Source of the DNA: Clostridiales bacterium
Lineage (GTDB): Bacteria > Bacillota > Desulfotomaculia > Desulfotomaculales > VENG01
DNA: 64,000 nt
Direction of reading: 5' to 3'
NCBI GenBank assembly: GCA_016278505.1
Contig: JADQBQ010000024.1
Coordinates: 62,001 to 126,000, forward strand
The notes under the pieces were generated by a model. The model saw nothing but the letters and a program-made list of their open reading frames with translations, did not search any database and was not told the origin of the DNA. The stretch's first letter is position 1, and every line of letters begins with the position of its first letter. This document shows, piece by piece, positions 17,892 to 28,355 of the stretch. A program made the position numbers and the translations under genes.

Positions 17892-18243
17892 CCTCAGACT
17901 CACCTTTATCTTTGACTTTGTTTATAAGGTTGAGCACCTTGATCCCCCTGTCCATGGATTGATCCTTAATAAAACTTATTTCCGGCACATGACGCAGCCT
18001 GATACGCTTTCCTAACTCAGAACGTATAAAGCCTTTAGCCTTTTTGAGCCCTTCAATAGTTGCATTTTGTTCCTTTTCTTCTCCCAGTACACTAACATAT
18101 ATCTTAGCATACCGTAAATCACCCGTTACTTCCACCCTGGTGATTGTTATAAACCCAATACGGGGGTCTTTCATTTCATCCCTAACTACGTCAGAAATTT
18201 CCTGTTTGATTGCTTCGGCCAAGCGCTCTGGACGATGAGCCAT
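17884..18243 (-). CDS. rbfA: Ribosome-binding factor A
   Basis: Late 30S-subunit maturation factor with a KH-like fold. The 119-residue product shows [34 protein letters not shown] and [15 protein letters not shown]. The ATG at 18243 has AAGGGGGTGA 5 bases upstream. It follows infB by 46 bases. The small ylxP gene often found between them in Bacillus is absent. Confidence 0.95.
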   Translation of the reverse strand: MAHRPERLAEAIKQEISDVVRDEMKDPRIGFITITRVEVTGDLRYAKIYVSVLGEEKEQNATIEGLKKAKGFIRSELGKRIRLRHVPEISFIKDQSMDRGIKVLNLINKVKDKGESEDE

Positions 18244-18289
18244 ATGGGTCACCCCCTTAAATACGAATCAGAGTTTCCTGAATCACTTA

Positions 18290-20827
18290 TTAAGCTAATT
18301 CACGCTTCACTTCTTCCATGGTGAAAGCCTCTATCATGTCACCTTCCTGGAGGTCATTAAACTTTTCCAATGTCAGACCGCACTCATAGTTTTGCACAAC
18401 TTCTTTAGCGTCATCCTTAAATCGCTTTAATGAATCTAACTTTCCTTCAAAAACTACTACACCGTCACGAATAAGACGAACACCTGCATCACGTACCAAT
18501 TTCCCTTCGGTAACATAACAACCTGCAATAGTCCCTACTTTTGATACTTTGAAAGTCTGACGTACTTCAGCACGCCCCAAAACAACTTCCTTATACTCAG
18601 GATCCAAAAGGCCACTCATGGCCGCCTTCACATCTTCAATGGCTTCATATATAACCCTGTACAACCTTACGTCTACCTTTTCAATTTCTGCAGCCTTTCT
18701 GGCATTGGCATCAGGTCTAACATTAAAGCCTATGACAATGGCATTGGATGCCGATGCTAACATAATATCAGTTTCATTAACAGCTCCAACCCCGCCATGG
18801 ATAATATTCACTTTTACCTCGCTGGTAGAAAGTTTTTCCAGGGATGCCTTTAAAGCCTCGGCTGAACCTTGCACATCAGCTTTGGTAATGATGGAAAGTT
18901 CCTTCACCTGACCTTCCTTTATCTGATTAAAAAGATCATCGAGGGACACTTTTGAAGTTGTTGCTCTCAGTTCTTCTTCCCGCCTCCGAGCTTGGCGTTT
19001 GTCAGAAATCTGGCGGGCCTTCCGATCATCCTCCAGCGCTAAGAATCCGTCACCTGCTTCAGGTACTTCAGAAAACCCTAATACCTGGACCGGAGTTGAA
19101 GGTCCTGCCTTTTCCAACCTGTTTCCGATATGATCCATCATAGCTCGCACTTTACCGAAAGCTGTGCCGGCGACAAGTGTATCTCCAACTTTTAATGTTC
19201 CGTTCTGCACCAATATAGTGGCAACCGGTCCACGCCCTTTGTCTAATTCTGCTTCTATAACGACTCCCCTTGCTTCCCGGTTCGGGTTAGCCTTAAGTTC
19301 TTGCATTTCTGAAACCAGGATAATCATTTCTAAAAGATCATCAAGCCCTTCACGGTTGATGGCTGAAACCGGAACTGTAATAGTCTCGCCGCCCCAGTCT
19401 TCGGGCACCATCTCATACTCAGTGAGATTCTGCTTTACCCGATCGGGTTGGGCGTTTTCTTTATCGATTTTGTTAATAGCAACAATAATCGGCACTTCAG
19501 CGGCTTTAGCATGGTTTATTGCCTCCACTGTTTGTGGCATTACCCCATCATCTGCTGCCACCACCAGAATTGCTACATCCGTAACCTGTGCCCCACGAGC
19601 ACGCATGGCGGTGAATGCTTCGTGACCTGGTGTATCAACAAAGGTTATCTTCTGCCCTTTACGTTCCACCTGGTATGCCCCTATATGTTGGGTAATCCCT
19701 CCGGCCTCGCTTGCTGTAACCTTGGTCTCCCTGATGGCGTCTAAAAGCGAAGTTTTACCATGGTCAACGTGCCCCATAACAGTAACCACACAGGGCCTGG
19801 ACTCCAAATCTCCTTCGTTTTCTTCCGGTTCTTTCATTAAGACTGCTTCTTCGTCTTCTTTATGCTCTACATTAATTTGCACATTAAATTCTTCGCCTAC
19901 TATTACGGCAGTCTCAGCATCGATCTCCTGATTTATGGTAGCCATTACTCCCATGGACATTAGCTTCTTAATAATCTCAGACGCACTAACACTCATCTTT
20001 TCTGCTAATTCTTTAACGGTTGCAGAATCTGTGATGCTAATAATCCTTTTTTCCCTGGGAAGCTGCCGTCTATCTTTAGTGCCACCCCTGGGTTTACCCT
20101 TCTTGCGTCCGGGTCGGGGAAGAACTTTACCTTCATTGAATTCTTTGCGGTCATTGTATTTGTTTTTATTATTCTTGGCGGACTCTCTATAGGCCTGTTT
20201 TTCAGCCTGTTTGGCCCTTTCCTGAGCCCTTACTTTTTCCTGGGCCTTGGCCACTTCCGGCTTTGCTTTTTCAGCAGCCTTTATTTTATCTATAGGGGGC
20301 TTGCCTTTACCCCGCGGCTTATTATTGAACTTCCCACCTTGAGCTGGGCGCCCGTACTTACTACCGCCTGGCTTAGCGCCTGCGGAACGATCCTGACCCT
20401 GTCCCGCACCTTGCCTGGGAGCAGAGCTTCCCTGCGGTTTATTGTACGGCCTACCGCCGCCCTTTGCTGGGGCCGGCTTTTCCGAAAATTTGCGGTCCGG
20501 TGGCCTGGACGGAACTTTATCTACGATGCCTGGACCCTGGTCACGGTTACCTCTTTTATCATTGCGGTGCTGGTCTTGTCTTTTGGGACCTTTGGCCTGG
20601 TTGTCATAGCGTTTGTCAGCCGGGGGTTTGCTACTGCGGTGCTGTTGCCTGGCACCTTCTTTACCCCTTTTTTGTGCAGCGTTACCGGATAACCGGTCTA
20701 CTTCATCTGGCTCAAGGGTACTCATATGAGACTTTACGTTGATACCCATATCTGTAGCTTTTTGTATTATTTCTTTACTTTCCACATTGAGCTCTTTAGC
20801 GAGCTCATGTACGCGTTTTTTAGCCAT
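18290..20827 (-). CDS. infB: Translation initiation factor IF-2
   Basis: GTPase that places initiator tRNA on the 30S subunit. The 845-residue protein has an N-terminal IF2_N module (about 1-50), a long low-complexity linker rich in Lys, Arg, Gly, Pro and Gln (about 55-260), a second IF2_N module (about 265-315), then the G domain with GHVDHGKT (352-359) and DTPGH (398-402), and domains II-IV. The linker makes it longer than B. subtilis IF-2 (716). The ATG at 20827 has GGAGGTGA upstream. Confidence 0.97.
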   Translation of the reverse strand: MAKKRVHELAKELNVESKEIIQKATDMGINVKSHMSTLEPDEVDRLSGNAAQKRGKEGARQQHRSSKPPADKRYDNQAKGPKRQDQHRNDKRGNRDQGPGIVDKVPSRPPDRKFSEKPAPAKGGGRPYNKPQGSSAPRQGAGQGQDRSAGAKPGGSKYGRPAQGGKFNNKPRGKGKPPIDKIKAAEKAKPEVAKAQEKVRAQERAKQAEKQAYRESAKNNKNKYNDRKEFNEGKVLPRPGRKKGKPRGGTKDRRQLPREKRIISITDSATVKELAEKMSVSASEIIKKLMSMGVMATINQEIDAETAVIVGEEFNVQINVEHKEDEEAVLMKEPEENEGDLESRPCVVTVMGHVDHGKTSLLDAIRETKVTASEAGGITQHIGAYQVERKGQKITFVDTPGHEAFTAMRARGAQVTDVAILVVAADDGVMPQTVEAINHAKAAEVPIIVAINKIDKENAQPDRVKQNLTEYEMVPEDWGGETITVPVSAINREGLDDLLEMIILVSEMQELKANPNREARGVVIEAELDKGRGPVATILVQNGTLKVGDTLVAGTAFGKVRAMMDHIGNRLEKAGPSTPVQVLGFSEVPEAGDGFLALEDDRKARQISDKRQARRREEELRATTSKVSLDDLFNQIKEGQVKELSIITKADVQGSAEALKASLEKLSTSEVKVNIIHGGVGAVNETDIMLASASNAIVIGFNVRPDANARKAAEIEKVDVRLYRVIYEAIEDVKAAMSGLLDPEYKEVVLGRAEVRQTFKVSKVGTIAGCYVTEGKLVRDAGVRLIRDGVVVFEGKLDSLKRFKDDAKEVVQNYECGLTLEKFNDLQEGDMIEAFTMEEVKRELA

Positions 20828-20846
20828 TGAATCACCTCCGAGATTT

Positions 20847-21173
20847 TTAGCCACCCATAATATGGCTTTCTCCCCTTTCCAAAGCCCGCAGCATTCCTCG
20901 GGCAAAGTGTTTATCAGTAACCGCTACTACCGAGCGCGGCGGCTTTTGCAACACCTGACCCCAAAAAGATTTAGAACCGTAAAAAGCTAATGGAATTCCA
21001 TGTTCCTGCACTTCACCTGTAAAATACTCCTTGGTCCGGTGAGACGCATCTTCAGCTACCAGAACCAAATTAACCTTACCTTTAGTTAAGGCCTTGTTCA
21101 CTGCAGTATCGCCGCTCTCTATGCGCCGAGCCTTTATACACAAACCTAAAAGTTGTTGTAAACTGTCACTCAT
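20847..21173 (-). CDS. L7Ae family ribosomal/kink-turn-binding protein (YlxQ)
   Basis: Small RNA-binding protein of the L7Ae/L30e fold, probably binding kink-turns. The 108-residue product shows [33 protein letters not shown] and [13 protein letters not shown]. Its ATG overlaps the rnpM stop (ATGAGTGA), suggesting coupled translation. It occupies the conserved ylxR-ylxQ-infB position. Confidence 0.9.
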   Translation of the reverse strand: MSDSLQQLLGLCIKARRIESGDTAVNKALTKGKVNLVLVAEDASHRTKEYFTGEVQEHGIPLAFYGSKSFWGQVLQKPPRSVVAVTDKHFARGMLRALERGESHIMGG

Positions 21174-21441
21174 GTTCTTCCCCAAGCTCCTTTAATAACG
21201 CATCATAGACTTCCCGGGGAATGGAAGTCTTAAAGGCTTTTTCCAGACGGCGGCCCTTTTGAGCCTTTTGGAAGCATGATTGTGATTGACAAATATAGGC
21301 ACCTCTACCTGAACGCTTCCCTTTGAAATCAATTTCTATGCTGTCCTCTGGCGTTCGCACAACTCTAATCAATTCTTTTTTAGGTCGCATTTCCTGGCAT
21401 CCCACACACATGCGCTGCGGCACCTTTTTCTTCTTGGGCAC
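21166..21441 (-). CDS. rnpM: YlxR family RNA-binding protein (RnpM)
   Basis: Small basic protein of the YlxR family; the B. subtilis member has been reported to modulate RNase P (RnpM). The 91-residue product contains the signature RMCVGCQEMRPKKELIRVVR and GRGAYICQSQSCFQKA. GTG start with AGGAGGGGGG upstream. It lies between nusA and the L7Ae gene as in other Firmicutes. Confidence 0.92.
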   Translation of the reverse strand: MPKKKKVPQRMCVGCQEMRPKKELIRVVRTPEDSIEIDFKGKRSGRGAYICQSQSCFQKAQKGRRLEKAFKTSIPREVYDALLKELGEEHE

Positions 21442-21453
21442 AATACCCCCCTC

Positions 21454-22557
21454 CTAAACACCTTTATCCTCGCTTTCTTGCTCTTCCTCATTAAACAGGT
21501 CTTTAAATTCCTCGGGAAACAGTTCGGCCATTTGGCTTTCACTCTTGATATCTATCTTCCACCCTGTCAACTTAGCTGCCAGTCTGGCATTTTGTCCCTC
21601 TTTACCTATTGCCAAGGAAAGTTGATAATCCGGAACGATTACCCTTGCTATTTTTTCATCTTCCCATATTTCAACGCCCACTGCTTTGGCCGGACTTAAG
21701 GAACTGGCAATATACCTGGAAGGGTCGGAATCCCATTTAATGATGTCAATTTTTTCCCCCCGCAACTCGTTGACTATCGCCTGGACTCTCATACCTTTCG
21801 GCCCCACACAGGCTCCAACCGAATCAACATTCTCATCCCGTGAAAACACTGCTATCTTTGACCTTTGTCCTGCTTCTCTGGCCACTGCCATTAGTTCGAC
21901 AGTACCATCCTGCAGTTCTGGAACCTCTAATTCAAATAATCGTTTTAGTAAGCCGGGATGCGTGCGTGAAACAAAGATTTGTGGGCCCTTGGTGGTCTTT
22001 TTCACTTCTATAATATATGTTTTGACTCTGTTACCATGTGTGTATTCCTCCCCGGGTATTTGTTCCGCCGGGGCCAAAATGGCCTCGGTCTTTCCTAACT
22101 CAATTAATACATTTTTTTGTTCAATTCTTTGCACAATGCCGGTAACGATGTCACCTTCCCGGTTTGCAAACTCCTCGTAAATTATGTTTCGCTCGGCCTC
22201 CCTAATGCGCTGGACCACTACCTGCTTGGCGGTTTGAGCGGCAATACGCCCAAAGTTACCGGGGGTTACCTCATTTTCCACAACATCCCCCGCTTCATAC
22301 CGGGGATCAATTTCATGAGCTTCTTCAATTGCTATTTCCATACGGGGGTCTTCCACCGTTTCAACCACCGTACGCTGGGTATAAACCTTGTAATCACCTG
22401 TTTCTCGGTCAATATGCACGCGGGCGTTTTGCGAAGAACCAAAATTCCTTCTATATGCAGACAAAAGCGCTGCTTCAATAGCTTCCAAAAGAATATCGAG
22501 ATCGATTCCCTTTTCTCTCTCCAAGTCTTGTAAAGCATCTAAAAACTCAGTGCTCAT
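21454..22557 (-). CDS. nusA: Transcription termination/antitermination protein NusA
   Basis: RNA polymerase-associated factor for pausing, termination and antitermination. The 367-residue protein has the N-terminal polymerase-binding domain (1-130), S1 domain (about 135-200), KH1 with VGPKGMRVQAIVNELRGEK and KH2 with LAIGKEGQNARLAAKL. It lacks the C-terminal acidic repeats of proteobacterial NusA, the normal Gram-positive form, but ends with a short acidic tail. ATG start, 6 bases after rimP. Confidence 0.97.
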   Translation of the reverse strand: MSTEFLDALQDLEREKGIDLDILLEAIEAALLSAYRRNFGSSQNARVHIDRETGDYKVYTQRTVVETVEDPRMEIAIEEAHEIDPRYEAGDVVENEVTPGNFGRIAAQTAKQVVVQRIREAERNIIYEEFANREGDIVTGIVQRIEQKNVLIELGKTEAILAPAEQIPGEEYTHGNRVKTYIIEVKKTTKGPQIFVSRTHPGLLKRLFELEVPELQDGTVELMAVAREAGQRSKIAVFSRDENVDSVGACVGPKGMRVQAIVNELRGEKIDIIKWDSDPSRYIASSLSPAKAVGVEIWEDEKIARVIVPDYQLSLAIGKEGQNARLAAKLTGWKIDIKSESQMAELFPEEFKDLFNEEEQESEDKGV

Positions 22558-22563
22558 GAACTA

Positions 22564-23037
22564 TTAGCCTCCCGAATTATCGAACTCAGGGACCAGTTTC
22601 GCTTTAGCCACTTGCTCAAAGGGAATAAGCACATCCTGGCCACCCACCTCTAACTTGACATCTTCACTTTCAACACCCTTTAAAAGGCCGTTAAAACGGC
22701 GCTGACCCTTTACCGGAGCAAAGGTGCTGAGACTTATATGCTGCCCATTAAATCTTTCAAAATCCGGTAACCTCTTCAGCGGCCGCTCAATACCCGGAGA
22801 CGATACCTCCAGTGTATAAGCATTATTAATAGGATCATGCGCGTCTAGAACCGGGTCTACAGCATTCGATATCAGCTGGCAATCGTCAAGATTAATTCCT
22901 TCTGCCTTATCAATGAAAAGTCGCAAAAACCAGCGACCACCTTCTTTAATATACTCAACATCTACCAATTCCATATCGTTTGCCTCAACAACGGGAGCAA
23001 GCAATTCTTCGACTGTTGCGGTGATGCTTTTACTCAC
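22564..23037 (-). CDS. rimP: Ribosome maturation factor RimP
   Basis: 30S assembly factor. The 157-residue product has MELVDVEYIKEGGRWFLRLF, the DDC segment followed by VDPVLDAHDPI, and LEVSSPGIERPL, the family hallmark. GTG start. It is the first gene of the rimP-nusA-rnpM-L7Ae-infB-rbfA-nrnA-truB-ribF unit; a sigma-A promoter and a leader hairpin precede it. Confidence 0.95.
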   Translation of the reverse strand: MSKSITATVEELLAPVVEANDMELVDVEYIKEGGRWFLRLFIDKAEGINLDDCQLISNAVDPVLDAHDPINNAYTLEVSSPGIERPLKRLPDFERFNGQHISLSTFAPVKGQRRFNGLLKGVESEDVKLEVGGQDVLIPFEQVAKAKLVPEFDNSGG

Positions 23038-23099
23038 CTCAATAATACCCTCCCTTATTAAGTTTCACATTACACTCTTTTAACAGCCTTTATAAGACG

Positions 23100-23124
23100 A
23101 AGGAGTGGGTGCAACCCACTCCTT
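23100..23124 (-). promoter_or_regulatory. Strong leader hairpin upstream of rimP-nusA
   Basis: Perfect 11-bp stem AAGGAGTGGGT/ACCCACTCCTT with a 3-base loop, about 64 bases downstream of the rimP promoter and 62 bases before the rimP start. No T-run follows on the minus strand, so it is not a standard terminator. It could stabilise the leader or bind a regulator; nusA operons are known to be controlled in their leaders. Confidence 0.55.
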
Positions 23125-23187
23125 AAGTAAAATAAAAAAGCCTTGGCTACAGAATACATAAACACCATTCTTACCCAAACAAAAGTA

Positions 23188-23216
23188 AGTATATCATAGA
23201 AGCCCCTTACTGGCAA
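23188..23216 (-). promoter_or_regulatory. Sigma-A promoter for the rimP-nusA-infB operon
   Basis: TTGCCA (-35, 23211-23216) and TATACT (-10, 23188-23193) separated by 17 bases on the minus strand, about 150 bases upstream of rimP. Confidence 0.75.
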
Positions 23217-23282
23217 GAAGCGGGCCCGGGGGGATATTTCATAGTATATTTTGATCTTAAAATCCATGTAGTATTCTTACTT

Positions 23283-24995
23283 TTAAACATCCTTCTCCAA
23301 CATATCACATACTTTATAAATGATATCTTGCTGCGGCACCATAACTGTCTCTCCCGTCTGCCTTTCGGTAACTTCGGCTTGCCCTGATTTAACACCCTTG
23401 GACCCAACAGTGATGCGTAGCGGGTAACCCACCAGGTCGGCATCCTTAAACTTTACTCCGGCTCTCTCGGGACGATCATCTATCAACGCTTCCACTCCGG
23501 CCTGCAGTAATTTATTATATATCTCTTCCGCCATTTTAACTTGTGCCTCATCTTTAGTACTCACAGGGATAACGACAACCTGGAATGGTGCTATGGAGGC
23601 CGGCCATATGATGCCCTGCTGATCATGGTTCTGTTCCACGGAAGCCGCCATGGTCCTGGTTACACCTATTCCATAACATCCCATAATAATATACTGTTCC
23701 TGGCCTTTGTCATCCAAATATACAGCGCCCAGCGCTCTACTATATTTATCTCCCAGTTTAAAGATCTGTCCCACCTCAATGCCCTGGGCCTCATCCAACG
23801 CAGAGCCACAGCGAGGACAGGGTTCACCGGCTTGAACCATACGAATATCAGTAAGTGTGTCCACCTTAAAATCACGCCCGGGGTTTACATTCACCAAATG
23901 GTAACCCGTCTTATTGGCACCGGCAATGGCGTTGACCATGTTATTAACCTCCGGATCAGCTACTATGCGCATATCCAGCCCCACCGGGCCGGCATATCCT
24001 ACCTGGGCACCTGTAACATCCTGAATGGTAGCTGCATCAGCCAGCTCCAACTGCAAACAGCCCAAAGTATTATACAATTTCACTTCATTAACTTCACGGT
24101 CTCCACGTACCAGTGCGGCTACAAGGCCGTCTTCTGTTTTATAAATCAGAGTCTTGATTGTTTTCTCGCGGCCTTCTCCCAGAAAAACAGCAACATCTTT
24201 TATAGTCGTTTGAGAAGGAGTATACACCTCTCTTTTTGACTCCGGTTCCTCCCGGGAGCTTTCCTGGTCATAAAGCGCATTTGCCCGCTCCACGTTAGCA
24301 GCATAATCACAATTACTACTACTGCAATATACTACGGTGGCTTCTCCGGATGCAGCTAAAACCATAAATTCATGCGTATCACTGCCGCCAATGGCACCGG
24401 AATCGGCCTCTACCACCCGGTATTTAAGACCACACCGGTCATACACCCGGCTGTATGCCTCGTACATCTTTTGGTAACTGGTATGCAGACCTTCCTCGTC
24501 CATGTCGAAGGAATATAAATCCTTCATTATAAACTCCCTGCCGCGCATTAAGCCAAATCTTGGCCTGCGCTCATCCCGGTACTTGTTTTGAATTTGAAAT
24601 AATAAAAGCGGTAATTGTTTATATGAGCTTACCTCTCCCCGGACAAGGGCAGTAATTATTTCCTCGTGGGTAGGCCCCAGGCAAAAATCCCGGCCGTGCC
24701 GGTCTTTAAGCCTGAATAATTCAGGACCGTAAACATCCCAGCGGCTTGATTCCTGCCAGAGTTCAGCAGGCTGAATGATGGGCATCAATATCTCTTGACC
24801 ACCCTGACGTGCCATTTCTTCCCGTACTATCTTTTCAATCTTCTTTAGAACTCGCAAAGCAAGCGGCAAATATGTATACACCCCGGCCGCTGTCTTGCGA
24901 ATGAACCCCGCCCTAACCAGCAACTGGTGACTAACAACCTCGGCTTCAGCCGGAACCTCTCTTAAAGTAGGTATCAACAACTGTGAAACACGCAT
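23283..24995 (-). CDS. proS: Prolyl-tRNA synthetase
   Basis: Charges tRNA-Pro. The 570-residue protein is the bacterial form with the class II catalytic core (motif 2 region [17 protein letters not shown]), a YbaK-like editing insertion (about 225-380), motif 3 ([14 protein letters not shown]) and the C-terminal anticodon-binding domain. The ATG is preceded by a G8 tract at 8 bases. It ends the uppS-cdsA-dxr-rseP-ispG-proS run; polC, which follows proS in B. subtilis, is absent. Confidence 0.96.
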   Translation of the reverse strand: MRVSQLLIPTLREVPAEAEVVSHQLLVRAGFIRKTAAGVYTYLPLALRVLKKIEKIVREEMARQGGQEILMPIIQPAELWQESSRWDVYGPELFRLKDRHGRDFCLGPTHEEIITALVRGEVSSYKQLPLLLFQIQNKYRDERRPRFGLMRGREFIMKDLYSFDMDEEGLHTSYQKMYEAYSRVYDRCGLKYRVVEADSGAIGGSDTHEFMVLAASGEATVVYCSSSNCDYAANVERANALYDQESSREEPESKREVYTPSQTTIKDVAVFLGEGREKTIKTLIYKTEDGLVAALVRGDREVNEVKLYNTLGCLQLELADAATIQDVTGAQVGYAGPVGLDMRIVADPEVNNMVNAIAGANKTGYHLVNVNPGRDFKVDTLTDIRMVQAGEPCPRCGSALDEAQGIEVGQIFKLGDKYSRALGAVYLDDKGQEQYIIMGCYGIGVTRTMAASVEQNHDQQGIIWPASIAPFQVVVIPVSTKDEAQVKMAEEIYNKLLQAGVEALIDDRPERAGVKFKDADLVGYPLRITVGSKGVKSGQAEVTERQTGETVMVPQQDIIYKVCDMLEKDV

Positions 24996-25013
24996 CTTAT
25001 TACCCCCCCCCGA

Positions 25014-26084
25014 CTACTCTTTCATTTGGTTATATATGGCATACACTTCGGCAACCAGCTCATCTGCAAGATTGTCTGCCGCGATTTTGCGTATAATCTG
25101 CCCCTTTTTAAACAGCAGACCTTCCCCCTTGCCGCCGGCAATCCCAATGTCTGCATGCCGGGCTTCTCCCGGACCGTTCACGGCACACCCCATTACGGCT
25201 ACCTGTAATGGTAAATCGATTCCTTTAAGCTTGTCCTCCACCTCTTCAGCAATGGAAATTAGATCTATTTCCGTCCTCCCGCATGTAGGACAAGAGATTA
25301 ATTCTATCCCTTTTTTACGCAGTCCAAGGGTCTTTAAAATATCATATCCCACTTGCACCTCATGGATGGGGTGCCCGGTTAAGGACACTCTTATGGTATC
25401 CCCAATACCTTCCGCTAAAAGTATTCCGATACCTACTGCAGATTTCACAGTACCTGCCCGTAATGTACCCGCCTCGGTAACTCCCACATGGAGCGGATAG
25501 TCCACCTTATGGGCTAAAATACGATAGGCATCAGCCATCAAGGGGACATTAGAGGCCTTAAGGGAAATTTTAATATCGTTAAATTGCAGACGCTCCAAAA
25601 TACGTACATGGCGCAGGGCACTCTCCACCATTGCTTCAGCAGTTATTCCTCCGTGTAGTTGCAGCAGTTCTTTTTCCAGAGAACCGGCATTAACACCAAT
25701 CCTGATCGGTATATTTTTTTTGCCGGCATCGGCCACCACTGCGGCAACCTTTTCCTCTCCGCCTATATTGCCAGGATTTATTCGCAGGCCGTGCACCCCT
25801 TTTTCCAGGGCTTCCAAGGCCAGCTGATAATTAAAATGAATATCGGCAATAAGTGGTATGGATATTTGATCCATGATAGATTGCAGCGAATTTACCGCCG
25901 TGTGGTCGGGAACAGCAACTCTAATTATTTCACATCCTGCCGACTCCAGCTCTTTTATTTGTTGGACGGTGTCGGCCACATCCCGGGTATCGGTATTGGT
26001 CATAGACTGTACCGAAATGGGAGCATTTCCCCCCACCTTTACAGAACCTACATTAACTTCTTTGGCGCTTCTACGATTAATCAT
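25014..26084 (-). CDS. ispG: (E)-4-hydroxy-3-methylbut-2-enyl-diphosphate synthase
   Basis: [4Fe-4S] enzyme of the MEP isoprenoid pathway. The 356-residue protein has the TIM-barrel N-terminal part (VQSMTNTDTRD) and the C-terminal cluster cysteines in ISCPTCGRTE and VMGCAVNGPGE. The ATG at 26084 has AAGGAG 6 bases upstream; a longer frame to 26138 runs into rseP. With dxr and uppS nearby, the region makes undecaprenyl precursors for the cell wall. Confidence 0.96.
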   Translation of the reverse strand: MINRRSAKEVNVGSVKVGGNAPISVQSMTNTDTRDVADTVQQIKELESAGCEIIRVAVPDHTAVNSLQSIMDQISIPLIADIHFNYQLALEALEKGVHGLRINPGNIGGEEKVAAVVADAGKKNIPIRIGVNAGSLEKELLQLHGGITAEAMVESALRHVRILERLQFNDIKISLKASNVPLMADAYRILAHKVDYPLHVGVTEAGTLRAGTVKSAVGIGILLAEGIGDTIRVSLTGHPIHEVQVGYDILKTLGLRKKGIELISCPTCGRTEIDLISIAEEVEDKLKGIDLPLQVAVMGCAVNGPGEARHADIGIAGGKGEGLLFKKGQIIRKIAADNLADELVAEVYAIYNQMKE

Positions 26085-26094
26085 AAATAACTCC

Positions 26095-27135
26095 TTATGG
26101 AAGCGGCGCATTATTCCCAAACAGCTGCAGCACATCATTATAAGTGATAAATACTATAAACAGCAGAAGAACGCCAAACCCCACTAAGTGGATAAAATTC
26201 TCCTTCTCCGGAGCCACAGGTTTACCCCTAATTACTTCCCACAGTAAAAATACTATTCTGCTGCCGTCTAAGGCCGGTATAGGAAATAGGTTAAATAAAC
26301 CTAGATTTATACTTAAAAAAGCAGCCAATTGAAGCAGATAGATAAAGCCAAGTTCCGCCGCCCTATTGATCTCATATACCACTCGTACAGGTCCGCCTAA
26401 ATCAGCTGGCGCATCCCCAAAAATCATTTTGCCAATAAAGTCAAATATTAAAAAGGTTACCTGAACCGTATATTTGACCCCCTGTACAACTGCAGAGAAA
26501 GGATTCTGTCGTTCAAAATGTGGCTTGGGCTGAATCCCTATCCATCCCTGTCCATCCTCACGGGCCTCAGGAACAACATCCAGCGTGACTTTGGCATCAT
26601 TTCTCTCCACCGCCACTTCGAGCCTTTCACCCGGGCTGCTGCTTATTATTTCCACAACCCGCTCCCACTGCTTCACCGTCTGCCCTTCTATGGCCACTAT
26701 TTTATCGCCCGCCTGAAAGCCGGCCTCGGCCGCAGGTTTATCCGTCAACACCTCTTCTATTTCCGTACTGGACACGGGAACTCCCTGAAAAATAAAAATG
26801 CTTGCCAACAGCAAGGCGGCCAGCACAAAGTTCATTAACGGGCCTGCAAAAATGACACTGATTCGCTGCCAGACAGATTTCTCACCGAAGCCGCTACCGT
26901 CCTCAACCTCTTCATCTTCCGGGTCCATTCCGGCCATACGAACAAATCCCCCCAACGGAAATACCCGCAGGTTGTAATCAGTGTCTGCCCTAGAAAAACC
27001 AACGAGTTTAGGACCAAAGCCCAAACTAAATTCATAGACTTTGATTCCCACCAGTTTAGCAATAGCAAAATGACCTAGCTCGTGAAAAAAAATTAGCATT
27101 CCGAAGACAAGTATTGATGCCCAAAAGGTTGTCAT
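26095..27135 (-). CDS. rseP: RIP metalloprotease RseP (site-2 protease)
   Basis: Intramembrane zinc protease that cleaves membrane-bound regulators and signal peptides. The 346-residue protein has HELGH (18-22) in the first membrane helix, one PDZ domain (about 115-190), and the C-terminal NLFPIPALDG motif containing the third metal ligand. The ATG at 27135 has GAGGGTGGG upstream. The conserved dxr-rseP-ispG order is kept. Confidence 0.94.
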   Translation of the reverse strand: MTTFWASILVFGMLIFFHELGHFAIAKLVGIKVYEFSLGFGPKLVGFSRADTDYNLRVFPLGGFVRMAGMDPEDEEVEDGSGFGEKSVWQRISVIFAGPLMNFVLAALLLASIFIFQGVPVSSTEIEEVLTDKPAAEAGFQAGDKIVAIEGQTVKQWERVVEIISSSPGERLEVAVERNDAKVTLDVVPEAREDGQGWIGIQPKPHFERQNPFSAVVQGVKYTVQVTFLIFDFIGKMIFGDAPADLGGPVRVVYEINRAAELGFIYLLQLAAFLSINLGLFNLFPIPALDGSRIVFLLWEVIRGKPVAPEKENFIHLVGFGVLLLFIVFITYNDVLQLFGNNAPLP

Positions 27136-27168
27136 TAAAGGCCCCACCCTCTTTTAGAATCATTTTTT

Positions 27169-28317
27169 TTATTGTGCATAAGATGTACTCATTTCTCTTG
27201 CCCATCTATCCGCCTCAAAAATTTGATCAAAAGACGGCTTTTGTATCACTGTATGTTTCTCCATGGCCTTAGCTACAATGCTAGGGATACTCATAAACCC
27301 TATCCGTCCGGCAACAAATTGTTCCACTGCAATTTCGTTAGCGGCATTCAATACTGCCGGCATGGTTCCTCCTATCCTGCCTGCTTCGTAGGCCAAATGC
27401 AAACAGGGGAAACGCCCGTAATCAGGAGCCTCAAAGGAAAGGTCGCCTATGGGCCAGGAAAGCCTGGGCGCAGAACCTTTAACCCGTTGAGGGTGTGTAA
27501 GAGCATATTGAATAGGAAGACGCATATCCGGAACACCCAATTGGGCGATTGTCGAGCCATCAACAAATTCAACCATGGAATGAATGATACTTTGCGGGTG
27601 AATGGTCACTTCAATATTTTCATAATCCAGGCCAAAAAGCCATCGGGCCTCTATAATTTCCAGTCCTTTATTCATCAATGTAGCTGAATCTATGGTTATT
27701 TTACCGCCCATATCCCAGTTGGGATGTTTAAGCGCCTGTCCGGGGGTTACTTGCTTTAATAAATCCATATCAAACGTTCTGAAAGGGCCGCCCGATGCCG
27801 TCAAGATAATCTTGGACACCCTTTCTGTATTTTCTCCCTGCAGGCACTGCCATATAGCCGAATGCTCACTGTCCACCGGAAGCAGACGGGTGCCTTGTGT
27901 ACGGGCCAAATCCATAACCAAGGGACCGGCCGCTACCAGTGTTTCTTTATTGGCCAGGGCTATATCCTTGCCGGCCTTAATTGCCTTGACGGTAGGGAGT
28001 AGTCCCACAGCCCCGGAAACCGCTGTCAGAACAGTATCCACACCGGTCAAAGTAGCAACCGCAACCAGCCCGTCAATACCCCAAACCACTTCCGTATTCC
28101 ACTCCAGGCCCAGATTATGCTTGAGCCAGTGTGCATCTTCTTCCTTCGCTAAGGATACAACCTCCGGGGCCAGCTTTTTAACCTGCTGTAATGCCAGTTC
28201 TCTATTACTACCGGCCGCCAAACCTGCAACTTCAATTTCCGAACCCAGATCGTCAACAACCTCCAGCGCCTGTTTACCTATGGACCCGGTACTTCCTAAT
28301 ATTGCAATTCGCTTCAT
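27169..28317 (-). CDS. dxr: 1-deoxy-D-xylulose 5-phosphate reductoisomerase
   Basis: Second step of the MEP pathway. The 382-residue protein has the NADPH motif GSTGSIGKQ (8-16), LANKETLVAAG, the metal/substrate segment LPVDSEHSAIWQ, and KIILTASGGPFR. Length and motif order are normal. It lies between a YtvI-like permease and rseP. Confidence 0.96.
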   Translation of the reverse strand: MKRIAILGSTGSIGKQALEVVDDLGSEIEVAGLAAGSNRELALQQVKKLAPEVVSLAKEEDAHWLKHNLGLEWNTEVVWGIDGLVAVATLTGVDTVLTAVSGAVGLLPTVKAIKAGKDIALANKETLVAAGPLVMDLARTQGTRLLPVDSEHSAIWQCLQGENTERVSKIILTASGGPFRTFDMDLLKQVTPGQALKHPNWDMGGKITIDSATLMNKGLEIIEARWLFGLDYENIEVTIHPQSIIHSMVEFVDGSTIAQLGVPDMRLPIQYALTHPQRVKGSAPRLSWPIGDLSFEAPDYGRFPCLHLAYEAGRIGGTMPAVLNAANEIAVEQFVAGRIGFMSIPSIVAKAMEKHTVIQKPSFDQIFEADRWAREMSTSYAQ

Positions 28318-28355
28318 AATAAACTCCTAAATGATTTCTTCACACTATAATCTCT

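Noticed and set aside
20339-20692. Long hydrophobic-looking frame antisense to the infB linker
   Set aside because: It is the complement of the low-complexity Lys/Arg/Gly-rich IF-2 linker, which leaves frames open by composition.
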